Positions 51,701 through 62,360 of a DNA stretch of 64,000 nt are shown here, one piece after another. Positions within the stretch are counted from its first letter, which is position 1; each line of letters opens with the position of its first letter. The translations under genes and the position numbers were made by a program. Source of the stretch: Patiria miniata (taxonomy: Eukaryota > Echinodermata > Asteroidea > Valvatida > Asterinidae); NCBI RefSeq assembly GCF_015706575.1, contig NW_024037050.1, positions 4,712,001 through 4,776,000 of the forward strand, read 5' to 3'. The notes under the pieces are model-generated. The model was not told the DNA's origin and did not search any database. It saw nothing but the letters and a program-made list of their open reading frames with translations.

Positions 51701-54700
51701 TTTCAAGCAAATTCATTTTTTGGCCAAAATTGAAAAAAAATACAAGGGGTTAGCCTTACATTTTTAGTCAAAATTGGCCAAAAATTGACTTTTCTGAAAA
51801 CGAGCTAGAACTTCATCTCGATGCAAGCGGATCATCAATCAATACTCTCTCACGCACAATTTGGAAGATTCGGGCAAAATCATCAGCTTTTCTAGAAAAA
51901 GAAATTAATTTTTGAGTGATTTTACCTGATATTTTTGACGGAATTTCCCTTTTAATAGCACACCTCTCCAGAATTCGATTTGGAATGTGTTCTAGTGCTC
52001 TTCAAGCATCTTTCTAGCAACTTTCAAGCAATTTCATTTTTTGGCCAAAATTGAAAAAAAATACAAGGGGTTAGCCTTACATTTTTAGTCAAAACTGGCA
52101 AAAAAATTGACTTTTCTGAAACAAGGCAGCAATTCATTCGGATGCAAGAGGATCATCAATCAATACTCTCTCACGCACAATTTCAAAGATTTGGGCAAAA
52201 TTTATCCATTTTTTTAGAAAAAGAAATTAATTTTTGAGTGATTTTACCTGAAATTTTTGACGGAATTTCCCTTTTAATAGCACATCTGTCCAGAAATCGA
52301 TTTGAAATGTGTTCTAGGGCCTTAACAGCATCTTTCTATCATATTTAAAGCAAATTCATTTTTTGGCCAAAATTGAAAAAAAATACAAGGGGTTAGCCTT
52401 ACATTTTTAGTCAAAATTGGCCAAAAATTGACTTTTCTGAAAACAAGGCAGAAATTCATCTGGATGCAAGCGGATCATCAATCAATACTCTCTCACGCAC
52501 AATTTGGAAGATTTGGGCAAAATCATCAGCTTTTCTAGAAAAAGAAATTAATTTTTGAGTGATTTTACCTGATATTTTCGACGGAATTTCCCCTTAAAAG
52601 CACATCTGTCCGGAATCGATTTGGAATGTGTTCTAGGGCCCTTACAGCATCTTTCTAGCATATTTAAAGCAAATTCATTTTTTGGCCAAAATTGAAAAAA
52701 ATACAAGGGGTTAGCCTTACATTTTTAGTCAAAATTGGCCAAAAATTGACTTTTCTGAAAACAAGGCAGAAATTCATCTGGATGCAAGCGGATCATCAAT
52801 CAATACTCTCTCACGCACAATTTGGAAGATTTGGGCAAAATCATCAGCTTTTCTAGAAAAAGAAATTAATTTTTGAGTGATTTTACCTGATATTTTCGAC
52901 GGAATTTCCCTTTTAATAGCACACCTCTCCAGAATTCGATTTGGAATGTGTTCTAGTGCTCTTCAAGCATCTTTCTAGCAACTTTCAAGCAATTTCATTT
53001 TTTGGCCAAAATTGAAAAAAAATACAAGGGGTTAGCCTTACATTTTTAGTCAAAACTGGCAAAAAAATTGACTTTTCTGAAACAAGGCAGCAATTCATTC
53101 GGATGCAAGAGGATCATCAATCAATACTCTCTCACGCACAGTTTCAAAGATTTGGGCAAAAATCATCCATTTTTTTAGAAAAAGAAATTAATTTTTGAGT
53201 GATTTTACCTGAAATTTTTGACGGAATTTCCCTTTTAATAGCACATCTGTCCAGAAATCGATTTGAAATGTGTTCTAGGGCCTTAACAGCATCTTTCTAG
53301 CATATTTAAAGCAAATTCATTTTTAGTCAAAATTGGCCAAAAATTGACTTTTCTGAAAACAAGGCAGAAATTCATCTGGATGCAAGCGGATCATCAATCA
53401 ATACTCTCTCACGCACAATTTGGAAGATTTGGGCAAAATCATCAGCTTTTCTAGAAAAAGAAATTAATTTTTGAGTGATTTTACCTGATATTTTCGACGG
53501 AATTTCCCCTTAAAAGCACATCTGTCCGGAATCGATTTGGAATGTGTTCTAGGGCCCTTACAGCATCTTTCTAGCAACTTTCAAGCAAATTCATTTTTTG
53601 GCCAAAATTGAAAAAAAATACAAGGGGTTAGCCTTACATTTTTAGTCAAAATTGGCCAAAAATTGACTTTTCTGAAAACAAGCTAGAACTTCATCTCGAT
53701 GCAAGCGGATCATCAATCAATACTCTCTCAAGCACAATTTTGAAGATTCGGGCAAAATCATCAGCTTTTCTAGAAAAAGAAATTAATTTTTGAGTGATTT
53801 TACCTGATATTTTCGACGGAATTTCCCTTAAAAGCACATCTGTCCGGAATCGATTTGGAATGTGTTCTAGTGCTCTTCAAGCATCTTTCTAGCAACTTTG
53901 CAGCAATTTCATTTTTTGGCCAAAATTGAAAAAAAATACAAGGGGTTAGCCTTACATTTTTAGACAAAACTGGCAAAAAATTGACTTTTCTGAAACAAGG
54001 CAGCAATTCATTCGGATGCAAGAGGACCATCAATCAATACTCTCTCACGCACGGTTTCAAAGATTTGGGCAAAAATCATCCATTTTTTTTAGAAAAAGAA
54101 ATTAATTTTGGAGTGATTTTACCTGAAATTTGCGACGGAATTTCCCTTTTAATAGCACATCAGTCCAGAAATCGAATTGGAATGTGTTCTAGAGCCCTTA
54201 CAGCATCTTTCTAGCAACTTTCAAGCAAATTCATTTTTTGGCCAAAATTGAAAAAAAATACAAGGGGTTAGCCTTACATTTTTAGTCAAAATTGGCCAAA
54301 AATTGACTTTTCTGAAAACAAGCTAGAACTTCATCTCGATGCAAGCGGATCATCAATCAATACTCTCTCAAGCACAATTTGGAAGATTCGGGCAAAATCA
54401 TCAGCTTTTCTAGAAAAAGAAATTAATTTTTGAGTGATTTTACCTGATATTTTCGACGGAATTTCCCCTTTAATAGCACACCTCTCCAGAATTCGATTTG
54501 GAATGTGTTCTAGTGCTCTTCAAGCATCTTTCTAGCAACTTTCAAGCAATTTCATTTTTTGGCCAAAATTGAAAAAAAATACAAGGGGTTAGCCTTACAT
54601 TTTTAGTCAAAACTGGCAAAAAAATTGACTTTTCTGAAACAAGGCAGCAATTCATTCGGATGCAAGAGGATCATCAATCAATACTCTCTCACGCACAGTT

Positions 54701-57700
54701 TCAAAGATTTGGGCAAAAATCATCCATTTTTTTTAGAAAAAGAAATTAATTTTTGAGTGATTTTACCTGAAATTTTTGACGGAATTTCCCTTTTAATAGC
54801 ACATCTGTCCAGAAATCGAATTGGAATGTGTTCTAGGGACCTTACAGCATCTTTCTAGTAACTTTCAAGCAAATTCATTTTATGGCCAAAATTGAAAAAA
54901 AATACAAGGGGTTAGCCTTACATTTTTAGTCAAAATTGGCCAAAAATTGACTTTTCTGAAAACAAGCTAGAACTTCATCTCGATGCAAGTGGATCATCAA
55001 TCAATACTCTCTCAAGCACAATTTGGAAGATTCGGGCAAAATCATCAGCTTTTCTAGAAAAAGAAATTAATTTTTGAGTGATTTTACCTGATATTTTCGA
55101 CGGAATTTCCCCTTTAAAAGCACATCTGTCCGGAATCGATTTGGAATGTGTTCTAGGGCCCTTACAGCATCTTTCTAGCATATTTAAAGCAAATTCATTT
55201 TTTGGCCAAAATTGAAAAAAAATACAAGGGGTTAGCCTTACATTTTTAGTCAAAATTGGCCAAAAATTGACTTTTCTGAAAACAAGGCAGAAATTCATCT
55301 GGATGCAAGCGGATCATCAATCAATACTCTCTCACGCACAATTTGGAAGATTTGGGCAAAATCATCAGCTTTTCTAGAAAAAGAAATTAATTTTTGAGTG
55401 ATTTTACCTGATATTTTCGACGGAATTTCCCCTTAAAAGCACATCTGTCCGGAATCGATTTGGAATGTGTTCTAGGGCCCTTACAGCATCTTTCTAGCAA
55501 CTTTCAAGCAAATTCATTTTTTGGCCAAAATTGAAAAAAAATACAAGGGGTTAGCCTTACATTTTTAGTCAAAACTGGCAAAAAAATTGACTTTTCTGAA
55601 ACAAGGCAGCAATTCATTCGGATGCAAGAGGATCATCAATCAATACTCTCTCACGCACAGTTTCAAAGATTTGGGCAAAAATCATCCATTTTTTTAGAAA
55701 AAGAAATTAATTTTTGAGTGATTTTACCTGAAATTTTTGACGGAATTTCCCTTTTAATAGCACATCTGTCCAGAAATCGATTTGAAATGTGTTCTAGGGC
55801 CTTAACAGCATCTTTCTAGCATATTTAAAGCAAATTCATTTTTTGGCCAAAATTGAAAAAAAATACAAGGGGTTAGCCTTACATTTTTAGTCAAAATTGG
55901 CCAAAAATTGACTTTTCTGAAAACAAGGCAGAAATTCATCTGGATGCAAGCGGATCATCAGTCAATACTCTCTCACGCACAATTTGGAAGATTTGGGCAA
56001 AATCATCAGCTTTTCTAGAAAAAGAAATTAATTTTTGAGTGATTTTACCTGATATTTTCGACGGAATTTCCCCTTAAAAGCACATCTGTCCGGAATCGAT
56101 TTGGAATGTGTTCTAGGGCCCTTACAGCATCTTTCTAGCAACTTTCAAGCAAATTCATTTTTTGGCCAAAATTGAAAAAAAATACAAGGGGTTAGCCTTA
56201 CATTTTTAGTCAAAATTGGCCAAAAATTGACTTTTCTGAAAACGAGCTAGAACTTCATCTCGATGCAAGCGGATCATCAATCAATACTCTCTCACGCACA
56301 ATTTTGAAGATTCGGGCAAAATCATCAGCTTTTCTAGAAAAAGAAATTAATTTTTGAGTGATTTTACCTGATATTTTCGACGGAATTTCCCTTTTAATAG
56401 CACACCTCTCCAGAATTCGATTTGGAATGTGTTCTAGTGCTCTTCAAGCATCTTTCTAGCAACTTTCAAGCAATTTCATTTTTTGGCCAAAATTGAAAAA
56501 AAATACAAGGGGTTAGCCTTACATTTTTAGTCAAAACTGGCAAAAAAATTGACTTTTCTGAAACAAGGCAGCAATTCATTCGGATGCAAGAGGATCATCA
56601 ATCAATACTCTCTCACGCACAGTTTCAAAGATTTGGGCAAAAATCATCCATTTTTTTAGAAAAAGAAATTAATTTTTGAGTGATTTTACCTGAAATTTTT
56701 GACGGAATTTCCCTTTTAATAGCACATCTGTCCAGAAATCGATTTGAAATGTGTTCTAGGGCCTTAACAGCATCTTTCTAGCATATTTAAAGCAAATTCA
56801 TTTTTAGTCAAAATTGGCCAAAAATTGACTTTTCTGAAAACAAGGCAGAAATTCATCTGGATGCAAGCGGATCATCAATCAATACTCTCTCACGCACAAT
56901 TTGGAAGATTTGGGCAAAATCATCAGCTTTTCTAGAAAAAGAAATTAATTTTTGAGTGATTTTACCTGATATTTTCGACGGAATTTCCCCTTAAAAGCAC
57001 ATCTGTCCGGAATCGATTTGGAATGTGTTCTAGGGCCCTTACAGCATCTTTCTAGCAACTTTCAAGCAAATTCATTTTTTGGCCAAAATTGAAAAAAAAT
57101 ACAAGGGGTTAGCCTTACATTTTTAGTCAAAATTGGCCAAAAATTGACTTTTCTGAAAACAAGCTAGAACTTCATCTCGATGCAAGCGGATCATCAATCA
57201 ATACTCTCTCAAGCACAATTTGGAAGATTCGGGCAAAATCATCAGCTTTTCTAGAAAAAGAAATTAATTTTTGAGTGATTTTACCTGATATTTTCGACGG
57301 AATTTCCCCTTTAATAGCACACCTCTCCAGAATTCGATTTGGAATGTGTTCTAGTGCTCTTCAAGCATCTTTCTAGCAACTTTCAAGCAATTTCATTTTT
57401 TGGCCAAAATTGAAAAAAAATACAAGGGGTTAGCCTTACATTTTTAGTCAAAACTGGCAAAAAAATTGACTTTTCTGAAACAAGGCAGCAATTCATTCGG
57501 ATGCAAGAGGATCATCAATCAATACTCTCTCACGCACAGTTTCAAAGATTTGGGCAAAAATCATCCATTTTTTTTAGAAAAAGAAATTAATTTTTGAGTG
57601 ATTTTACCTGAAATTTTTGACGGAATTTCCCTTTTAATAGCACATCTGTCCAGAAATCGAATTGGAATGTGTTCTAGGGACCTTACAGCATCTTTCTAGT

Positions 57701-59694
57701 AACTTTCAAGCAAATTCATTTTATGGCCAAAATTGAAAAAAAATACAAGGGGTTAGCCTTACATTTTTAGTCAAAATTGGCCAAAAATTGACTTTTCTGA
57801 AAACAAGCTAGAACTTCATCTCGATGCAAGTGGATCATCAATCAATACTCTCTCAAGCACAATTTGGAAGATTCGGGCAAAATCATCAGCTTTTCTAGAA
57901 AAAGAAATTAATTTTTGAGTGATTTTACCTGATATTTTCGACGGAATTTCCCCTTTAAAAGCACATCTGTCCAGAAATCGATTTGGAATGTGTTCTAGGG
58001 CCCTTACAGCATCTTTCTAGCAACTTTCAAGCAATTTCATTTTTTGGCCAAAATTGAAAAAAAATACAAGGGGGTTAGCCTTACTCTTTTAGTCAAAACT
58101 GACAAAAAAAACTGACTTTTCTGAAACGAGGCAGAAATTCATTTGGATGCAAGAGGATCATCAATCAATACTCTCTCACGCACAGTTTTAAAGATTTGGG
58201 CAAAAATCATCAATTTTTTTTAGAAAAAGAAATTAATTTTTGAGTGATTTTACCTGAAATTTTCGACGGAATTTCCCTTTAAATAGCACATCAGTCCAGA
58301 AATCGATTTGGAATGTGTTCTAGAGCCCTTACAGCATCTTTCTAGCAACTTTCAAGCAAATTCATTTTTTGGCCAAAATTGAAAAAAAAACAAGGGGTTA
58401 GCCTTACATGTTTAGTCAAAATTGACAAAAAATTGACTTTTCTGAAAACAAGGTAGAAATTCATCTGGATGCAAGCGGATCATCAATTAATACTCTCTCA
58501 CGTACAATTTCAAAGATTTGGGCAAAATTTATCCATTTTTTTAGAAAAAAGAAATTAATTTTTGAGTGATTTTACCTGAAATTTGCGACGGAATTTCCCT
58601 TTTAATAGCACATCAGTCCAGAATTCGAATTGGAATGTGTTCTAGAGCCCTTACAGCATCTTTCTAGCAACTTTCAAGCAAATTCATTTTTTGGCCAAAA
58701 TTGAAAAAAAATACAAGGGGTTAGCCTTACATTTTTAGTCAAAATTGGCCAAAAATTGACTTTTCTGAAAACAAGGCAGAAATTCATCTGGATGCAAGCG
58801 GATCATCAATCAATACTCTCTCAAGCACAATTTTGAAGATTCGGGCAAAATCATCAGCTTTTCTAGAAAAAGAAATTAATTTTTGAGTGATTTTACCTGA
58901 TATTTTCGACGGAATTTCCCCTTAAATAGCACACCTCTCCAGAAATCGATTTGGATTGTGTTCTAATATTTTGAAGCATCTTTCTAGCAACTTTCCAGCA
59001 ATTTCATTTGTTGGCAAAAATTGAAAAAAATATACAAGGGGTTAGCCTTACATTTTTAGTCGAAACTGGCAAAAAAATTGACTTTTCTGAAACAAGGCAG
59101 CAATTCATTCGGATGCAAGCGGATCATCAATCAATACTCTCTCACGCACAGTTTCAAAGATTTGGGCAAAAATCATCCATTTTTTATAGAAAAAGAAATT
59201 AATTTTTGAGTGATTTTACCTGAATTTTTTGACGGAATTTCCCTTTTAATAGCACATCTGTCCAGAAATCGATTTGGAATGTGTTCTAGGGCCCTTACAG
59301 CATCTTTCTAGCAACTTTCAAGCAAACTCATTTTTTGGCCAAAATTTAAAAAAATACATTGCCTTACATTTTTAGTCAAAATTGGCCAAAAATTGACTTT
59401 TCTGAAAACTAGGCAGAAATTCATCTGGATGCAAGCGGATCATCAATAATACTCTCTCACGCACAATTTTGAAGATTCGGGCAAAATCATCAGCTTTTCT
59501 AGAAAAAGAAATTAGTTTTTGAGTGATTTTACCTGAAATTTTCGACGGAATTTCCCCTTTAATAGCACACGTCTCCAGAATTCGATTTGGAATGTGTTCT
59601 AGTGCTCTTCAAGCATCTTTCTAGCAACTTTCAAGCAATTTCATTTTTTGGCCAAAATTGAAAAAATATACAAGGGGTTAGCCTTACATTTTTA
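42712..59694 (+). repeat. Satellite array, ~53 monomers of ~320 bp
   Basis: Tandem head-to-tail monomers marked by GGATCATCAATCAATACTCT every ~320 bp (spacings 311-327). Each has the order TCTAGAAAAAGAAATTAATT, TTTACCTGATATTTTCGACG, GAATGTGTTCTAG, CAGCATCTTTCTAGCAACTT, GGCCAAAATTGAAAAA, GGGGTTAGCCTTACATTTTT. Three subtypes are told apart before the marker: ATTCATTCGGATGCAAGAGG (P), ATTCATCTGGATGCAAGCGG (Q), CTTCATCTCGATGCAAGCGG (R). The first and last monomers are the most diverged, as expected when unequal exchange homogenises the centre. No coding function: repeated short frames in one phase simply reflect the period. The right end is abrupt at 59694. Confidence 0.95.
45274..45735 (+). repeat. 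Satellite recombinant monomer (461 bp)
   Basis: The spacing between markers is 461 instead of ~320. The normal unit jumps at ...AACTTTCAAGC (about 45473) back to CTTTTCTAGAAAAAGAAATT, duplicating ~140 bp; an A-rich replacement ATTTAAAAAAAAAAAATAAT lies at 45330. This is an out-of-register exchange junction. Confidence 0.8.
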
Positions 59695-60110
59695 TGACAT
59701 GCCCCTATCCCAGGAGGGGGACCCCCAGTTCTCTTAAACAATTGTTTTCATAGAAATTATCTCAAAATGATGTGAACCCCCTCCCCACGCTGACACTATA
59801 ACAAATCTATACTGGTAATAACGTCCGCCTGTGCACAACATACGGACAGCAGAGGCAGTTTCGTCGTGGGGTTTTTGTACACTGTTCTGTAACAAGTGAG
59901 CATTGATAATCTTCGAATTTGAACTGCGCCCAAATAGTATGGTGCGATCCCCTCTCCCCTCCCCCCCCCCCCCCGATTTTCGGAGGCCAAAATGTCCGGA
60001 GAAAAAAAACCTGTCTACATTGCAGATTTTTTTGGCTGACGAACTCCCCCCCCCCCCCCCCCCCCCCCGCAAAAATGTCTGGTTCCGCCCCTGCCGCCTC
60101 TTGGGTTCCA
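59695..60110. repeat. C-rich dispersed repeat fragments
   Basis: Two long C-runs (59957-59974, 60048-60068) and a right end CAAAAATGTCTGGTTCCGCC followed by CCTGCCGCC, hAT-like in style when inverted. The matching left end was not found. Frames of 97-126 codons here are produced by the C-runs and are rejected as genes. Confidence 0.4.
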
Positions 60111-60377
60111 CGCTTTTGGCGGGTCATTTATATTCATCATCGGCAGTTTTTCAAGGTGTCAAAAGGCAACTTAAGAACGGACGAGTCATCGGCTGATATG
60201 CCGCTGCCTAGCTGTTTGGTCGTGGCCCAAAGGCCTTCCCACATTCTGGGGACTCCAACAATAATTGCTTACCCCATTTCATTCTTTCATCCTTCATGAG
60301 TTACAGAAACTTCATTTGGGTCAAAATAGTGAGAAGTCGATATCACATTTTACATCAATGTACCAATTTACGTCAGA
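60111..60377. other. No recognised feature
   Basis: No repeat ends, exon signals or RNA gene seen. Confidence 0.4.
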
Positions 60378-60530
60378 GGTGGATCTAGTAACTTTTGCTG
60401 GGGATGGGTTGGGAGGAGGGGGAGTGGTTCAGGCCCGTCAGATTCAGATACGTACACATGTACGTACTTTATTGTTTCAGAGCAGGAGAAGGGTTCGACC
60501 CCCCAGCCCCTCTGGATCCGTGACTGCATG
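60378..60530. mobile_element. Short TIR element (GGGGCGGATC family), diverged copy
   Basis: Reads GTGGATCTAG...TTCAGGCCCGTCAGAT...GACCCCCC...CTCTGGATCCGTGACT, the same order of blocks as the copies at 1539 and 7391, in the same orientation. Confidence 0.45.
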
Positions 60531-60769
60531 TCACTGACAGTCAAAGGCAAGTCTGTAAAAGCCCCATGTTATGGAATATTCCAATTCAATCCTTAAGGTA
60601 CATTGGGGTTTTCCACTTGACTTTGTTTTTCTATTTTGTATTTCCAGTTTTAAGGGTGAGGGGCTTTGTTTTCTTGCGTTTTCCTATTTTGCGAATAACT
60701 ATAAAAATTATATTTGGGGAATGTTCACAATGAAAGAAACGTTATTATTTTGAAACATGTAATAAACAC

Positions 60770-61800
60770 ATTACAATGTACATTTTTATTTTTGCCCGGT
60801 ACAATATTGCATACTGCATTTCTTACTTCAATTGAAAATTGCAACATTAATAATGGCAAAGTCATATTGATCGAACAAAACTTGGTTTGTCAATCATTAA
60901 AAAATCATTTATTTATCATAGACCTTTGCTTTGTTTTTAATACTACCGTAGGCCTGCCGAGCAGATGTAATCATCAAACTAATTAAAACAAAGTTTTAAA
61001 AAATAGAGGCTAAAAAAAAAATCAAAAAGTTATGTGCTAGTCAAGCTTTCAGGGATCGGTCTGAGCCATAACAATGCCCCAGCCAATCCCTTAGTTCTCT
61101 TCCGGGGTCTCGGCGTCCCCGACCAATACACACTTCCTTCCCTGTCCATCCATGTAACCCCGGAGGGCCAGTCACCATGTAAAAGCAAAGAGCTAAGGGA
61201 GGAACAGGGCGGCCCCTAAGCCCTGATCCTCCGAGTGGACCACATGCCCTGAACCTGTACGAAGGTGCCAACCTGGAATTCGCGGACAGTACCAGCAGCA
61301 GTGCTTACCGATTAAGCTAAGGTACTGTTGGTATTTTACGACGGGAAAGTAAACATCTTATAATGACTGAATAGAACGCGTGTTGAAAAGCAAAAGACAC
61401 CGACGGGATTCGAACCCGGGCTCCGCGATTCGTGGACGACGGATCTAACCACTCGGCCACCAGGCTTCCTTAGAATTCTCCTCAAAAACAATTTGTCTTA
61501 ATAATAGGCGGAGAAACCTGGAACATTGCTGTGTGCATCTGTTTTGGCTTCATAGACAAACAGAATTGAAGTGAATGTTTCGGGCAGTAATGAGTCAACT
61601 GTTTTCATTTGTTTGGACAACGGCAGCCTCGTTAGTATTAGGCCTATACGTGCACTAAACATACTTATCGTTACACAACAATGAACACTATTATTATGTA
61701 GGCTATTTTGAATTTTGGCGGGATGGGGTGGGGGTTCAGGCCTGTTAGATTTCCATATCTGATCTCATCATTTTTGTAATTTTTAGCCTATTTTGTGTGT
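60770..61800 (+). repeat. Dispersed homologue of the left-hand 3 kb unit (589-1650)
   Basis: Begins TTACAATGTACAT just as the tandem unit does after its foldback MITE, and runs in parallel through the ATGTGCTAG-CAAGCTTTCAG, CCCTGTCCATCCAT, GGGAGGAACAGGGCGGCCCC and tRNA-like blocks to TGTGTGTGTCAG. Clearly more diverged than the tandem copies and lacking the MITE. Confidence 0.85.
61396..61467 (-). repeat. tRNA-like SINE head, copy 3, intact B box
   Basis: Minus-strand A box TGGCCGAGTGGTTAGA and perfect B box GGTTCGAATCC. It lies in the dispersed homologue of the left-hand unit and is closer to the ancestral tRNA sequence than copies 1 and 2. Confidence 0.7.
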
Positions 61801-61987
61801 GTCAGCTTCACAGAATCTTGTGAGGGAAGTAGGGATGGCATTCTGGGTAACTCATCATGCCCTATATATATACAGACATAATTAAAGCTGCTGTAACTGT
61901 TTAAAGGGTGCAGGCTAGTCTGGTTCCCTGACCCCATTGTCCTTTGGACTTGAAAAATATCTTTAGGTGGGGCCGGGGAACAGTCTA

Positions 61988-62117
61988 CAATCTCGGCCAA
62001 AATGGTTGGGACACTTCCTGAGCCTAACAACAGTCACCCACTCCCCCGCTCCCCCGGTCACTGTTGTTCTCTCCAGCTGATGGAGCACACACCGCGTAAT
62101 GAGAGACAACATTGAAC
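61988..62117 (+). repeat. Dispersed repeat, copy 2 of 2
   Basis: Same blocks as 41281-41410, with several substitutions. Just left of it (61915-61985) is a CTGGTTCCCTGACCCCA...GGGGCCGGGGAACAG inverted pair related to an inner part of the TTAAAGGGAA MITEs. Confidence 0.6.
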
Positions 62118-62324
62118 AAAAAAAAGTCATATTCCCAAAACCATTAGGAAGTGCAAGCAATGCTATGTAGATGGTTGCGCCTGTGTCACCTGTTAAATAA
62201 CAATCTATTCACACGAGAGCTTCAAAAACTAGAATTGACTAATGATTGACAGATTGCGGAAACACCATGTGCGAATGATTTCTCAATGAAGAGAATGGTT
62301 CTGAAAAGAACCAGGGGTATAAAC

Positions 62325-62360
62325 TCGACGTTCCGGTCAGTGTGCTCTGATCATCTTCAG
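62325..62360 (-). ncRNA. Hammerhead-ribozyme-like relic
   Basis: Minus strand: CTGAAGA (the CUGANGA core), a stem-II-like TGATCAG-AGCACA-CTGACCG, then GGAAC-GTCGAG where GAAAC is expected. Penelope-like retroelements and related retrozymes carry such motifs (family knowledge). The GAAA core is altered and stem II has mismatches, so it is probably inactive. No reverse transcriptase is seen nearby. A coincidental motif within another repeat is possible. Confidence 0.35.

Noticed and set aside
43425..55298. Repeated minus-strand ORFs of 76-107 aa beginning MNF-LVFRKV
   Set aside because: They follow the satellite period and break in most monomers; there is no sign of coding constraint.
43330..59130. 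CENP-B box in the satellite (ATTCGGATGCAAGCGGA-like)
   Set aside because: The spacing is off by one and the CGGG is CGGA. It does not fit NTTCGNNNNANNCGGGN.
42712..59694. CRISPR array
   Set aside because: The whole ~320 bp unit repeats with no unique spacers, and the genome is eukaryotic.
59734..60299. Pro/Gly-rich ORFs of about 100-126 aa
   Set aside because: They are created by long C-runs in repeat fragments and are open on both strands.
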